This document shows, piece by piece, positions 50,611-60,835 of a DNA stretch of 64,000 bases. The stretch covers positions 1,145,530 through 1,209,529 of the forward strand of contig NZ_JAPHEH010000001.1 of NCBI RefSeq assembly GCF_029607905.1, read 5' to 3'. The first letter of the stretch is position 1, and each line of letters opens with the position of its first letter. A program made the position numbers and the translations under genes. Below the pieces are notes generated by a model. It saw only the letters and a list, made by a program, of their open reading frames with translations, ran no database searches and had not been told where the DNA came from. The DNA is from Thiovibrio frasassiensis. Its GTDB lineage: Bacteria > Desulfobacterota > Desulfobulbia > Desulfobulbales > Desulfurivibrionaceae.

Positions 50611-51420
50611 TTAGATATCCTGCAAGCCCAGGACGTCGAACATGGTGTAGAGGCCGTTGGGCTGGTTCACCACCCAGGCGGCGGCCAAGGCCGCGCCCCG
50701 GGCAAAGTTGTCCCGACTATGCGCCCGGTGGCTGAGCTCCAGCCTCTCCCCTGCCCCGGCAAAATAGACGGTATGCTCGCCCACGATATCTCCGGCCCGG
50801 ATGGTCTGGATGCCGATCTCCTTCTCGCCCCGCTCGCCGATGATCCCGTGTCGACAATAGACCCCCACTTCGTCCAGATTCCGCTGTACGCCTTCCGCCA
50901 CCATTTCCCCAAGCTTCAGGGCCGTGCCGCTGGGGGCGTCTTTTTTCATCCGGTGGTGGGCCTCGATGATTTCGATATCGTAGGCATCCCCCAAGAGGGC
51001 GGCCATTTTTCTGGCGATTTTGAACAGGACATTGACACCCACCGCCATGTTGGGCGATTGGACACAGGGGAAATTCCGGCTCAATTCGGCGAGCTCGGCC
51101 AGGTTATCGGGGCTGAGCCCTGTGGTGCCGATGACCATGGGTTTTTTTGCCTTTGCCGCTTTGCGGGCCAAGGCCATGGTCGCCTCGTGGAAGGTGAAAT
51201 CGATGACCACATCTCCTTGTCCCATGACCGTTTCGAAGCTGTCCGCCAGCGGGACCCCCAAAGTGCCCATCCCGGCCAGCTCGCCAAGATCCTTGCCAAG
51301 TTCGGGCCCATCGGGGCGCTCAAAGCCGGCAGCCAGGGTCAACCCTTCCTGCTGGTGTACCATATAGCTGATCCGGCGGCCCATGCGGCCTGCTGCCCCG
51401 GCGACAATAACTCTGGTCAT
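50611..51420 (-). CDS. dapB: 4-hydroxy-tetrahydrodipicolinate reductase
   Basis: The 269-residue protein has the nucleotide-binding start VIVAGAAGRMGRRI and the catalytic motif EIIEAHHRMKKDAPSGTA. It performs the NAD(P)H reduction in diaminopimelate/lysine synthesis. GGAGAAGAGT precedes ATG 51420. The 61-bp gap after dapA contains AGCTGTCAGCTGACC-type short repeats. Confidence 0.95.
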   Translation of the reverse strand: MTRVIVAGAAGRMGRRISYMVHQQEGLTLAAGFERPDGPELGKDLGELAGMGTLGVPLADSFETVMGQGDVVIDFTFHEATMALARKAAKAKKPMVIGTTGLSPDNLAELAELSRNFPCVQSPNMAVGVNVLFKIARKMAALLGDAYDIEIIEAHHRMKKDAPSGTALKLGEMVAEGVQRNLDEVGVYCRHGIIGERGEKEIGIQTIRAGDIVGEHTVYFAGAGERLELSHRAHSRDNFARGAALAAAWVVNQPNGLYTMFDVLGLQDI

Positions 51421-51481
51421 ACTCTTCTCCTTAAAATCAGTGGTCAGCCATCAGCTTGCAGCTGTCAGCTGACCATGCAAA

Positions 51482-52363
51482 TTATACCAATCCGTAGCCT
51501 ACGAGAACCTTCTTCAGCTTTTCCTCGTTCGCCTCGTTCATCTTGTACAGGGGCAACCGCGGCAACCCGGATTTGATCTTGCCCATCATCATTAAGGCGG
51601 TCTTGGCTGGGACCGGGTTGGTGTCGATGAACATTGCCTGCATCAACGGAAGCAGTTTGTAGTGCAGCTCCTGGGCCTTGGCGATATCCCCAGCCAGGGC
51701 GGCGTCCATCATTGCGGCCATATCCTTGGGCTCCACATTGGAGGTGACGGAGATGACCCCGGTGCCGCCGATCATCACGGTGGGCATGGAGGTGAAATCA
51801 TCGCCGGACATGATGGCGAAACCCTTGGGGCAGAGGCGGATGACCTGGCTGATCTGGTTGAGATCGGCGGTGGCTTCCTTGACCCCCACGATATTGGCGA
51901 TTTGGGCGCAGCGGGCCACGGTCTCTGGCAGCATGTTTACTGCGGTCCGGCTCGGCACGTTGTAGAGGATGATTGGGATATCCACCGCTGCGGCCACCGC
52001 CTTGAAGTGCTGGTAGAGCCCTTCCTGGGACGGTTTGTTGTAATAGGGGGTGATCAGCAGGGCGCCATCCGCCCCGGCTTCCTTGGCCGCGCGGGTCAGC
52101 TCGATGGATTCGGCGGTGGAGTTTGAGCCGGTTCCGGCCAGCACCGGCACTCGCCCGGCCACGGTCTTGACGGTCAGCTCCACCACCCGGCGGTGTTCGG
52201 CATGGGTCAAGGTGGCGGATTCGCCTGTGGTGCCGCAGGGAACAATGCCATGGGTGCCATTGGCAATCTGGAATTCGATGAGATCCTGCAACCCCTGCTC
52301 ATCCAGCTGGCCATCAGTGAAAGGGGTGACGATGGCGACAAAGGCTCCGCGAAACTTGCTCAT
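51482..52363 (-). CDS. dapA: 4-hydroxy-tetrahydrodipicolinate synthase
   Basis: ATG 52363 has AGGAGGAAGTT upstream; 293 residues. Schiff-base Lys162 lies in IVGVKEATADL, Tyr134 in LYNVPSRT, and CGTTGESATL forms the substrate loop. It condenses pyruvate with aspartate semialdehyde, the first committed step of lysine synthesis. Confidence 0.96.
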   Translation of the reverse strand: MSKFRGAFVAIVTPFTDGQLDEQGLQDLIEFQIANGTHGIVPCGTTGESATLTHAEHRRVVELTVKTVAGRVPVLAGTGSNSTAESIELTRAAKEAGADGALLITPYYNKPSQEGLYQHFKAVAAAVDIPIILYNVPSRTAVNMLPETVARCAQIANIVGVKEATADLNQISQVIRLCPKGFAIMSGDDFTSMPTVMIGGTGVISVTSNVEPKDMAAMMDAALAGDIAKAQELHYKLLPLMQAMFIDTNPVPAKTALMMMGKIKSGLPRLPLYKMNEANEEKLKKVLVGYGLV

Positions 52364-52411
52364 AACTTCCTCCTGTGTGTCTCTCAAAGGCAAAAAAAAG
52401 GGGGATCCCCC

Positions 52412-53254
52412 TTACGATTTCGTCCGTATTGCTTCTTCGTGCAGCTGCCCTTCGTAGATAAAATGGGCCGGGCCTTCCAGGTAGACCTCGGAAATCTCCT
52501 GACCGCTCAGGGCATAATGGATGATCAGCTGTTCGCCGCCCGAGGTGGTTACGGTCACCGGCGGCTGCACCTGACCGAGAAGTCCGGCGATGATCGCCGA
52601 GGCCACGGCCCCGGTGCCGCAGGCCAGGGTTTCCCCTTCGACTCCGCGCTCATAGGTGCGGACGATCAACCCCTTGCCGGTCTGCGGCTGCACGAAATTG
52701 ACATTGGTACCGGCCGGCTGAAAGTGCTGGTGGAAGCGAAGCGTCCTCCCCCAATCCAGCACCGGCGCCTGTTGGATGTCTTCCATGAAGAGTACGGCGT
52801 GGGGCACCCCGGTATTGAGGCTGTGCACCAGCTGTTCTGCTCCGTTGACTTCGATTTTCTCCGCCAGGCGCAGGGTGTTGGGCGGGGTCATCTTCAGCTT
52901 GACCGAGGACCCTGTTACCTCGGCCTCGATGAGTCCGGCCACGGTTTCAAAGCGCATCCGTGCCGGAGCAATGCCTTGACTATGGGCAAAGCGGGCGGCG
53001 CAGCGGGCGCCGTTGCCGCACATCTCGGCCCAACTGCCGTCACCGTTCAAGAACTGCCAGCGGAAATCCGCGCTCTCGCTCTTTTCGATCAAGATCAGGC
53101 CGTCGGCGCCCACGGAAACACGGCGCTCGCAAACAGCCTTGGCAAAACCGGGCATTTCTTCCCTGCTCAGAAACGGGGTGCGGTGGTCAATGAGGATAAA
53201 GTCATTGCCGGTTCCGCTCATCTTGGTGAAATTAATGGGAAACTTGATGTTCAT
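52412..53254 (-). CDS. dapF: Diaminopimelate epimerase
   Basis: The 280-residue protein has the two catalytic Cys motifs MCGNGARC (Cys79) and ETLACGTGAVA, plus KMSGTGNDFILID at the start. It converts LL-DAP to meso-DAP. Part of the minus-strand lysine gene run. Confidence 0.95.
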   Translation of the reverse strand: MNIKFPINFTKMSGTGNDFILIDHRTPFLSREEMPGFAKAVCERRVSVGADGLILIEKSESADFRWQFLNGDGSWAEMCGNGARCAARFAHSQGIAPARMRFETVAGLIEAEVTGSSVKLKMTPPNTLRLAEKIEVNGAEQLVHSLNTGVPHAVLFMEDIQQAPVLDWGRTLRFHQHFQPAGTNVNFVQPQTGKGLIVRTYERGVEGETLACGTGAVASAIIAGLLGQVQPPVTVTTSGGEQLIIHYALSGQEISEVYLEGPAHFIYEGQLHEEAIRTKS

Positions 53255-53292
53255 GCGTCGTGCTTCCTAAGTCCCGCTAAACGGGATAATTT

Positions 53293-54549
53293 CTAACTTA
53301 CTAAAAATTCCGGGATGCTTTCTCCCTGGATCAAGGTTTCATAGGTTTCCCTGGTCCGGATCACATGAAATGCGTCCCCATGCACCAGCACCTCTGCCAC
53401 CCGCGGCCGGGAGTTGTAGTTCGACGACATGGAAAAGCCGTAGGCTCCGGCGCTCATGACGGCCAGGAGATCGTCGGCCTCCACCTTGGGCATCGCTCTT
53501 TCCCGGGCGAGAAAATCGCCGGTTTCGCAGATGGGGCCCACCACGTCGGCCACTGCCTGTTCCCGGTTGGGTCGCTCCACGGCCTGGATGAGGTGGAAGG
53601 CGTCGTAGAGGCTGGGGCGGGCCAGGTCGTTCATCCCGGCATCGACGATGATGAATTTCTTGAGTCCTTCCTTGGTATAGAGCACCTTGGTGATCAGCGC
53701 CCCGGCGTTGCCCACGATGACGCGGCCCGGTTCGAGAATCAGGGTGCAGGCAAGCCCTGCCAGCTCCTGCTTGATGGCGCGGGCATACTCCGCCGGCTCG
53801 GGCGGCTCTTCGGCGTTGTAGCGGATGCCCAGCCCGCCGCCCAGGTCAAGATGGGTGATGGAGATCCCCTGTTCGGAAAGCTGTCCGATGAAGCGTTTCA
53901 CCTTGGCCAACGATTCGACAAATGGGGCCACTTGGGTGAGCTGGGAGCCGATATGGCAGCTCACCCCCTTGATGGTGATGTTGGAGAGCTTGCTGGCCGC
54001 GAGATAGACCCGCAGCGCCTCGGTGATGGGGATGCCGAACTTGTTCTTGGCAAGGCCGGTGGAGATATAGGCGTGGGTTTTTGGGTCCACATCCGGGTTT
54101 ACCCGGAAGGAGACAGGGGCCTTGACTCCCAAGTCTGCAGCCACCGTCTGGATCATAGCCAGCTCCTGCTCGGACTCCACATTGAGCATGAGGATGCCGG
54201 CGCTCAATGCTTCGCGGATTTCGTCTGCGGTTTTGCCCACCCCGGAATAGACGATCTTTTGCGGATCAACCCCGGCGGTGCGGGCCCGGAACAGCTCGCC
54301 GCCGGAGACGATGTCCGCCCCGCCGCCCAGGCTCGCGAAAAGACGGAGGATGGCGATGTTGGCACAGGATTTTGCCGCAAAACAGGTGATGTGGGGGATC
54401 CCGGCAAAGGCGCGGTCAAAGGCGGCAAAATGGCGGGTCAGGGTGGCGGTGCTGTAAAGATAGAAAGGGGTGCCCACCGCCTCTGCCATCTTTGGGATGG
54501 CGACATCCTCGCAAAAGAGGGTCTCATTCTTGTACTGAAAATCATGCAT
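53293..54549 (-). CDS. lysA: Diaminopimelate decarboxylase
   Basis: The 418-residue PLP enzyme of the alanine-racemase fold has Lys60 in CFAAKSCANIA, HIGSQLTQ, the glycine-rich LDLGGGLGIRY, EPGRVIVGNAG and CETGDFLARER. It makes lysine from meso-DAP. The upstream order (lysA, dapF, dapA, dapB) forms one transcriptional direction. Confidence 0.95.
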   Translation of the reverse strand: MHDFQYKNETLFCEDVAIPKMAEAVGTPFYLYSTATLTRHFAAFDRAFAGIPHITCFAAKSCANIAILRLFASLGGGADIVSGGELFRARTAGVDPQKIVYSGVGKTADEIREALSAGILMLNVESEQELAMIQTVAADLGVKAPVSFRVNPDVDPKTHAYISTGLAKNKFGIPITEALRVYLAASKLSNITIKGVSCHIGSQLTQVAPFVESLAKVKRFIGQLSEQGISITHLDLGGGLGIRYNAEEPPEPAEYARAIKQELAGLACTLILEPGRVIVGNAGALITKVLYTKEGLKKFIIVDAGMNDLARPSLYDAFHLIQAVERPNREQAVADVVGPICETGDFLARERAMPKVEADDLLAVMSAGAYGFSMSSNYNSRPRVAEVLVHGDAFHVIRTRETYETLIQGESIPEFLVS

Positions 54550-54571
54550 GGTTTGTTATCCGCTTTTGCAA

Positions 54572-54650
54572 TGAAAAATGAAAAATTGAGAAGGTAAAAT
54601 TACAGGATTGCACTGTGTTCACAATTATGCACTTTTCATTTTTCACTCTT
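54572..54650. repeat. Low-complexity ATGAAAAATG-type intergenic repeats, inverted pair
   Basis: AATGAAAAATGAAAAATTGA (54571-54590) is mirrored by ACTTTTCATTTTTCACTCTT near 54626-54648. Similar text occurs at 58380-58470 and, in part, near 62495. Confidence 0.5.
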
Positions 54651-55710
54651 CATTATACGTGGCTTCCATGGAGTAGGTACTTTCGTTGGCCGGTCTGGCC
54701 TGGTCAAAGGCGGTGACCGAATAATACCAGAGACCTCTTCCCTTGGGCGGTTTTGCATCCAGGAAAGAAAGGCCTGCCCCGCCCACCTCGCCGATCCGCA
54801 CCGGCGTTTGGCTATTGGCTGCGCGGCGGTAGATGCGAAAACCTGCCAGATCGGGCTCGGCAACCGTTTCCCAGAAAATCTTGACCCCGCTGGCGGAGGC
54901 CACCACCCGTATCGTTTGGGGCGGCGCCGGAGGCGTAAGGTCGCGCGGAACCGCGCTCAAGCTGGGGCTGGGCATGCCCGCGGCCACGGTATCCGCATGC
55001 AACCGGATGGCGCGGACCTTGTATAGGTAAGCCTTGCCATTGCGCAATCCTCTGTCCGTGTAGGTAAGGGTTTCAATCAGCTTGCCCGGCATCTCGCTAA
55101 AGGTTTCTCCATCGTCGGTCGAGCGGGAAATCTGATACTGGATGGGGTCGGAAACCGGCGTTCCGTCCAAAAGTCCTGCGGGCGGCTGCCAGTGCAGGGT
55201 GAGGGTCTTGTCGGCTTCCTCGATCCTGAAATTTACAGGGGGCAGGAGCGGCGTATCCCAGACCACCGAAACGGTGTTTGAATCATCACTGCTGACAAAC
55301 CAGCCGGCCTTGCTGCGGACCCGATACACATAGCGATGATTGGGCCTGAGCAGGGTCTCTTGGTAGAAAACCTTGCCCTTATCCCCGCTTTCCGCCGTGA
55401 TCTCGATGGGCGGGCCAAAGGGGATGGGGCAGTCCGGGCAGTAGTCCTTGGCCGGGATAACGGCTCGCAAGAGTTCAAATTTCTCAATCCGATACGGCAA
55501 GCGGTCGCCTTCGACGGTTGCCCTGGGGTAGGACCAGCTGAGCTCCACCCCTTTTTCGTCAAGCTGATAGCGCAGGTCGGAGATGGGCGCGGGCATAACG
55601 GTATCGGGCGGCACCGGGCGAGTTTTTTTGCCGCAGCCTCCCAAGCCTGCGGCGAAAACCGCCGCCAGGGCCAGGAGAAGCATTTGTCTCCGCAACGATC
55701 CAGGTCTCAT
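54643..55710 (-). CDS. Lipoprotein with fibronectin type III domains
   Basis: The 355-residue protein has a lipoprotein signal ending AAGLGGC, a short linker (GKKTRPVPPDTVMPAP) and three fibronectin-III-like beta-sandwich repeats. Each has a Trp or Tyr strand pattern: VELSWSYPRATVEG, LTLHWQPPAGLLDG and VKIFWETVAEPDLAGFRIYR. It is probably attached to an envelope membrane, with an unknown partner. Its start overlaps the argH stop by 4 bp. Confidence 0.8.
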   Translation of the reverse strand: MRPGSLRRQMLLLALAAVFAAGLGGCGKKTRPVPPDTVMPAPISDLRYQLDEKGVELSWSYPRATVEGDRLPYRIEKFELLRAVIPAKDYCPDCPIPFGPPIEITAESGDKGKVFYQETLLRPNHRYVYRVRSKAGWFVSSDDSNTVSVVWDTPLLPPVNFRIEEADKTLTLHWQPPAGLLDGTPVSDPIQYQISRSTDDGETFSEMPGKLIETLTYTDRGLRNGKAYLYKVRAIRLHADTVAAGMPSPSLSAVPRDLTPPAPPQTIRVVASASGVKIFWETVAEPDLAGFRIYRRAANSQTPVRIGEVGGAGLSFLDAKPPKGRGLWYYSVTAFDQARPANESTYSMEATYNEE

Positions 55711-57122
55711 GCCGAAATCCCCATCTCTTTTTCCGCCCGCTTCAAGGCCTTGGCCACCATCTTGCCCGAGGTTCCTCCCGGAGAGACCCTGCTCGCAACC
55801 GAGCCCTCGATGGAAAGCACCTTGAAGACGTCACCCTCAATGACCTCGGAGAATTTCTGCAGTTCTTTCAAGGTCAGTTCGGTGAGCTCCTTGCCCTTGC
55901 TGAGGCAAAAGGCCACGGTGCGCCCGACAATGGCGTGGGCCTGTCGGAAGGGAATGTTCTTCAGTACCAGATAATCGGCGAGGTCGGTGGCGGTCATATA
56001 CCCCCCGCCCAGGCCTGCGGCCAACCGGGCCTCGTTGAATTGCAGGTTGCCGAGCAGCTGGCTCATGATCGCCACGGACTGGGAAACCGTATCCACCGTG
56101 TCGAAGAGCGGCTCCTTGTCTTCCTGCAGGTCGCGGTTGTAGGTCATGGGCAGACCTTTAAGCAGCATCAGCAGACTCATGAGATTGCCCACCACCCTGC
56201 CGCTCTTGCCCCGGATCAACTCGGGGATATCGGGGTTCTTCTTCTGGGGCATGATGGAGCTGCCGGTGCAGAAGCTGTCCGCCAGGGTGACGAAGGAGAA
56301 CTCCTCGGTGGTCCAGAGGACCAGCTCCTCGGAGAGACGGCTCAGGTGGATCTGGACCAGGCTGGCCGCGGACATGAACTCGATGATGAAATCCCGATCC
56401 CCCACCGTGTCCATGCTGTTGGCGGTTATCTTCGGGAAATCAAGCTCCTTGGCGACAAAGGCGCGGTCAATGGGCAGGCCGGTGCCGGCCAGGGCCGCAG
56501 CACCCAGGGGCATGACGTTGATTCGCTTCAAGGCATCGCTCAACCGCTCCCGGTCGCGGCCGAACATCTCGTAATAGGCCAGCATGTGGTGCGCCACCAG
56601 GACCGGCTGGGCCCGCTGCAGGTGGGTGTAGCCGGGCATCACCGCATGCTGGTATGTCCGGGCCAGAACGACAAAGGCCTTTTGCAGCCCGGCGAGCAGC
56701 GCGATGAGATTGCGGCATTCCTCCCGCAGATAGAGACGGACATCGAGCGCCACCTGATCGTTGCGGCTCCGGGCGGTGTGCAGCTTTTCTCCGGCCGGGC
56801 CGATCTTTTCCACCAGAGTCTTTTCGATATTCATGTGAATATCCTCAAGCTCGGGCCGAAAGACAAAGGTGCCGGCCTCGATCTCCCGCTCGATCTGGCC
56901 TAACCCCTTGAGAATCTGATCGCGCTCCTTGGCGCTGATCAACCCCTGCTTGGCGAGCATCTTGGCGTGCGCCCGGCTGCCGGCGATGTCATGCTTGTAC
57001 AGCCTGGCATCGTAATGGATGGAGGCGGTGAAGGCCTCCACCGAGGCGGCGGTTTTTTCCGCGAACCTGCCGCCCCACAGCTTGGCCGGAGCCTTATTTT
57101 TCTCTTTTGAAGAGGATGCCAT
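55707..57122 (-). CDS. argH: Argininosuccinate lyase
   Basis: The 471-residue protein has the fumarase/lyase signature [12 protein letters not shown], with [13 protein letters not shown] and [12 protein letters not shown] in the substrate region. It releases arginine and fumarate in the last step of arginine synthesis. Lies 23 bp after argG. Confidence 0.96.
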   Translation of the reverse strand: MASSSKEKNKAPAKLWGGRFAEKTAASVEAFTASIHYDARLYKHDIAGSRAHAKMLAKQGLISAKERDQILKGLGQIEREIEAGTFVFRPELEDIHMNIEKTLVEKIGPAGEKLHTARSRNDQVALDVRLYLREECRNLIALLAGLQKAFVVLARTYQHAVMPGYTHLQRAQPVLVAHHMLAYYEMFGRDRERLSDALKRINVMPLGAAALAGTGLPIDRAFVAKELDFPKITANSMDTVGDRDFIIEFMSAASLVQIHLSRLSEELVLWTTEEFSFVTLADSFCTGSSIMPQKKNPDIPELIRGKSGRVVGNLMSLLMLLKGLPMTYNRDLQEDKEPLFDTVDTVSQSVAIMSQLLGNLQFNEARLAAGLGGGYMTATDLADYLVLKNIPFRQAHAIVGRTVAFCLSKGKELTELTLKELQKFSEVIEGDVFKVLSIEGSVASRVSPGGTSGKMVAKALKRAEKEMGISA

Positions 57123-57145
57123 TGTCGTCTCTGCTTTGTGCCGGA

Positions 57146-58357
57146 TTATTTCTTCTTCTTTTCCACCAGGGCCTGGATGGTCAAGCGCAGGGCGTTGAGG
57201 CGGATAAAACCGCCGGCATCCGACTGGGTGTAGACCTGATCTTCTTCAAAGGTGGCGAAGCTTTCCTGGTAGAGCGATTGCTCGGACTTCCGCCCCACCG
57301 GGATGCAGTTGCCCTTGATCAGCTTGAGGCGGACCGTGCCGTTCACCGTTTCCTGGGCGTTGTCCATGGTTCTTTGCAAAAGCTTCATCTCCGGCGAGAA
57401 CCAGAAGCCGTTGTAGACGAGCTCGGCATAACGGGGGATCAGGCTGTCGCGGATCTTCATGACCTCGCGGTCCAGGGTGATGGTCTCCAGATCGCGATGG
57501 GCGCAGCGCAAGATGGTGCCGCCCGGAGTTTCGTACACCCCGCGGGATTTCATGCCCACGAAGCGGTTCTCCACCATGTCCAGCCTCCCGATGCCGTTGG
57601 CGCCGCCCAGGGTGTTCAGCCGGGCCAGCATGGCCGCCGGGCTGAGCTTTTCGCCATTGATGGCCACCGGATTGCCGCCCGCAAATTCCATCTCGATGTA
57701 GGTTGGGACATCCGGGGCCTTTTCCGGGGAGACGGAAAGCTTGAACATGGACTCCTCCGGCTCGTTCCACGGATCTTCGAGGATGCCGCCCTCGAAGCTG
57801 ATGTGCAGGAGGTTCTCATCGGAGCTGTAAGGCTTCGCCTTGGTCACCGGCACGGGGATGGAGTGCTGTTCCGCATAGGCCATGAGCTTGGTCCGGGAAT
57901 TGAGGTCCCAGATCCGCCAGGGGGCGATGATGGTCAGTTTCGGGTTCAAGGCGAGATAGGTCAGCTCGAAGCGGACCTGATCGTTGCCCTTGCCGGTGGC
58001 GCCGTGGCTTACGGCATCCGCCCCTTCCGCCTCGGCGATCCGCACCTGTTCCCGGGCGATGACCGGCCGGGCCAGGGAGGTGCCCAGCAGGTAGGAGCCT
58101 TCATAGATGGCGTTGGCCCGAAAGGCCGGGAAGACATAGTCGCGGACAAACTCTTCGCGCAGATCGGAGATGATCACCTTTTCGGCGCCGGTGGCCATGC
58201 CCTTGGCCCGCACCTTGTCCCAATCTTCCTCCTGGCCCACATCGGCGGCAAAGGCGACGACCGGGACCTGATACTCTTCCCGCAGCCATTTGAGGATAAC
58301 CGAGGTGTCCAGCCCGCCGGAATAGGCGAGGACGATCTTGTTTATATTGGCAGCCAC
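57146..58357 (-). CDS. argG: Argininosuccinate synthase
   Basis: The 403-residue protein starts with GTG 58357 (GGAGTACACA upstream). It has the ATP-pyrophosphatase loop [12 protein letters not shown] and [12 protein letters not shown], and [14 protein letters not shown] for substrate binding. It ligates citrulline to aspartate. Confidence 0.96.
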   Translation of the reverse strand: MAANINKIVLAYSGGLDTSVILKWLREEYQVPVVAFAADVGQEEDWDKVRAKGMATGAEKVIISDLREEFVRDYVFPAFRANAIYEGSYLLGTSLARPVIAREQVRIAEAEGADAVSHGATGKGNDQVRFELTYLALNPKLTIIAPWRIWDLNSRTKLMAYAEQHSIPVPVTKAKPYSSDENLLHISFEGGILEDPWNEPEESMFKLSVSPEKAPDVPTYIEMEFAGGNPVAINGEKLSPAAMLARLNTLGGANGIGRLDMVENRFVGMKSRGVYETPGGTILRCAHRDLETITLDREVMKIRDSLIPRYAELVYNGFWFSPEMKLLQRTMDNAQETVNGTVRLKLIKGNCIPVGRKSEQSLYQESFATFEEDQVYTQSDAGGFIRLNALRLTIQALVEKKKK

Positions 58358-58375
58358 TGTGTACTCCCTGGGTAA

Positions 58376-58475
58376 GTGAAGAATGAAAAATGCATAATGA
58401 AAAATTAACCACTAAGAAGCAAGGAATCAGGGATGAGGGAAAAGCGTTTCACTTTTCATTCTTCCCTTTTAATTA
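58376..58475. repeat. Low-complexity ATGAAAAATG-type repeats between argF and argG
   Basis: GAATGAAAAATGCATAATGA at 58381-58400 and an inverted ACTTTTCATTCTTC stretch near 58451-58464 flank a unique centre. This is the same repeat kind as between lysA and the FN3 lipoprotein. Confidence 0.5.
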
Positions 58476-58476
58476 T

Positions 58477-59391
58477 TCATTGCCCCAGATGGATGGCCAG
58501 TATGGCCTTGTGGATATGGAGCTTGTTCTCCGCCTGGTCAAAGGCGACGCATTGCGGTCCTTCCAGGACCTCTTCGGAGATCTCCTCGTCGCGGTGGGCC
58601 GGCAGGCAGTGGAGGACAATGGCCCCCGGTTTGGCCTGGGCCACCAGGGCATTGTTCACCTGATAGGGGCGGAAGACCCCGATCCGTTCTTCCTGCTCGG
58701 ACTCCTGGCCCATGCTGGCCCAGACGTCGGTATTGATCACATCCGCCTCCCGCACCGCCTCGATTGGATCGCGCACCACCCGGATGGGTTTGCTCGCCTC
58801 ACTCTGGGCTGCCGCGAGAATGGCTGGGTTGGGCTCATAGCCTTCCGGGCAGGCCAGGGTCAGGGCAAAGCCGAAACGGGCGGCCGCCTGAATCCAGGAG
58901 TTGGCCATGTTGTTGCCGTCGCCCAGCCAGGCGATATGGAGGTTTTCCACCTCCCCCTTGTGCTCGACCACGGTCATGATGTCGCTCAATATCTGGCAGG
59001 GATGGTGCAGGTCGGTGAGGGCATTGATCACCGGCACCGAAGAGTACCCGGCCAGTTCATCGACAATGTTCTGGCCATAGGTGCGGACCACCATGCCGTC
59101 GACATAGCGGGACATGACCCGGGCCATATCCTTGAGCGGCTCATTGCGGGCCAGCTGGGTGTCCCGACCGGAGAGATAAATCACCCGGCCACCCAACCCA
59201 TACATGGCGGCCTCAAAGGAGACCCTGGTCCGGGTGGAGGGCTTTTCAAAGATAAGCGCCACGGTTTTTCCGGCCAGGTGCTGGTGGCGGATCCCTGCCT
59301 TGGCTTCTTTTTTAAGCAAAAGGGCCTGATCGATGTAGGCAGCAAGCTGTTCTTTGCTGAAATCCTGTAATGCCAATAGATGCTGTGTCAT
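58477..59391 (-). CDS. argF: Ornithine carbamoyltransferase
   Basis: ATG 59391 gives 304 residues; a start ten codons earlier is less likely. The motifs are EKPSTRTRVSFEAAM for carbamoyl phosphate, DLHHPCQILSDIMT, and HCLPAHRDEEIS for ornithine. It makes citrulline. The 244-bp region before argD (59392-59635) holds AT-rich promoter-like sequence with a -10-like TATAGT at 59576-59571. Confidence 0.95.
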   Translation of the reverse strand: MTQHLLALQDFSKEQLAAYIDQALLLKKEAKAGIRHQHLAGKTVALIFEKPSTRTRVSFEAAMYGLGGRVIYLSGRDTQLARNEPLKDMARVMSRYVDGMVVRTYGQNIVDELAGYSSVPVINALTDLHHPCQILSDIMTVVEHKGEVENLHIAWLGDGNNMANSWIQAAARFGFALTLACPEGYEPNPAILAAAQSEASKPIRVVRDPIEAVREADVINTDVWASMGQESEQEERIGVFRPYQVNNALVAQAKPGAIVLHCLPAHRDEEISEEVLEGPQCVAFDQAENKLHIHKAILAIHLGQ

Positions 59392-59635
59392 GGTTTTGCT
59401 CTCTCTGCCAGCCTCCCCCACACTCCCTCGAGGTAAGAAGACCTCTCTCTGTTCAGGGCGTCCTGCCGGCGACTCGGCGCGGGGCAGGATTGTAGAGACC
59501 GGCTCAAAAAAATGTCAGCCCAACCATTGCCGGCGGGGTGACGGACAATGCCTCCCTTTGGTTGGGCCAAACTATAATTCATACAAAAAAACTTTTTTTT
59601 TGCAAAGGGATTTTTCAGGGAAAATCTATGGGGGG

Positions 59636-60835
59636 CTATTGGCTCAGCTCGGCAAAAACCTCGTCCAGGGCCTGGATCAGGCGGTCTATCTCGGCCCGGC
59701 TGATGATAAGCGGCGGCAGACAGCGGAGGACCTTGTTGCCGGCAAAGTTCAGAAGGACCCCTTTTTCAAAAAGGAGGTTGACCATGGCCGGACCTTTCTC
59801 AATCCAGGCTTCAGTCAGGGGCAGCCCCTGGATCAAGCCCAAGCCGCGGGCTGGGGTTGCGATGGCCGGATATTTGGCGGCCAAGGCGCTGAGCTGCTCG
59901 TTCAGATAGGCGCCCTTGGCCTGCACCTCGGCAAGAAAAGTATCGGCCAGCATGATCCGCAAGGTCGTAACCGCGGCGGCGCAGGCCACCGGATTGCCGC
60001 CAAAGGTCGAGGCGTGGCTCCCCGGCTCGAAGGCCTTGGCCACCGACTCCGTGGCCAGCATGGCGCCGATGGGTAAGCCGTTGCCCAGGGCCTTGGCCAG
60101 GGTAAGGATGTCCGGGGTTACCCCGCACTGCTCGTAGGCAAAGAGGGTGCCGGTTCTGCCCATGCCCACCTGGATTTCATCAAAAATCAAGAGCAGGCCA
60201 TGTTTGTCGCAGAGTCGGCGGATACCGGCGAGATACTCCGGCGCCAGGGGCCGGACCCCGCCTTCTCCCTGCAGGGGCTCGCAGAGAATGGCACAGGTCT
60301 CCGGGGCCAGCATCGTTTCGAGTGCCGCGAGATCGCCGAAGGGCGCATGCCGGAACCCTTGGGGCAGCGGTTCGAACCCCTTATGGAATTTCTCCTGCCC
60401 CGTGGCGGCCACGGTGGCCAGGGTGCGGCCATGGAAAGAGCCGGCCAGGGAGATGATCTCGTATTTTCCGGGAGGGCTTGCCTTGCGCGCCAGCTTGATC
60501 GCGGCCTCATTGGCCTCCGCCCCGGAGTTGGCGAGAAAAACCCGGTCTCCAAAGGAATGGCTGATCAGCAGTTCGGCCAGCTCGGTTTGCGGAATCGTGT
60601 GGTAGAGGTTGGAAACATGGACCAGGGTGGAGGCCTGGCGGCAGATAGCCTCGGTGATCGCCGGATGGCAATGGCCCAGGCTGCAGACCGCGATGCCGGC
60701 GAGACAGTCCAGATATTCTCGGCCGTCGGCGTCCTTGAGCAGACATCCCTTTCCTTCGACCATCACCGCCGGATACCTCCCATAGGTGGTCATAAAGGAA
60801 GCAGTGCTTTTTTCGATCCATTCCGCATTCGCCAT
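59636..60835 (-). CDS. argD: Acetylornithine aminotransferase
   Basis: The 399-residue class III aminotransferase has SGAEANEAAIKLARK, LLIFDEIQVGMGRTG and the PLP Lys in LTLAKALGNGLPIGA. It makes N-acetylornithine. Its start overlaps the argB stop (TAATG). Confidence 0.95.
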   Translation of the reverse strand: MANAEWIEKSTASFMTTYGRYPAVMVEGKGCLLKDADGREYLDCLAGIAVCSLGHCHPAITEAICRQASTLVHVSNLYHTIPQTELAELLISHSFGDRVFLANSGAEANEAAIKLARKASPPGKYEIISLAGSFHGRTLATVAATGQEKFHKGFEPLPQGFRHAPFGDLAALETMLAPETCAILCEPLQGEGGVRPLAPEYLAGIRRLCDKHGLLLIFDEIQVGMGRTGTLFAYEQCGVTPDILTLAKALGNGLPIGAMLATESVAKAFEPGSHASTFGGNPVACAAAVTTLRIMLADTFLAEVQAKGAYLNEQLSALAAKYPAIATPARGLGLIQGLPLTEAWIEKGPAMVNLLFEKGVLLNFAGNKVLRCLPPLIISRAEIDRLIQALDEVFAELSQ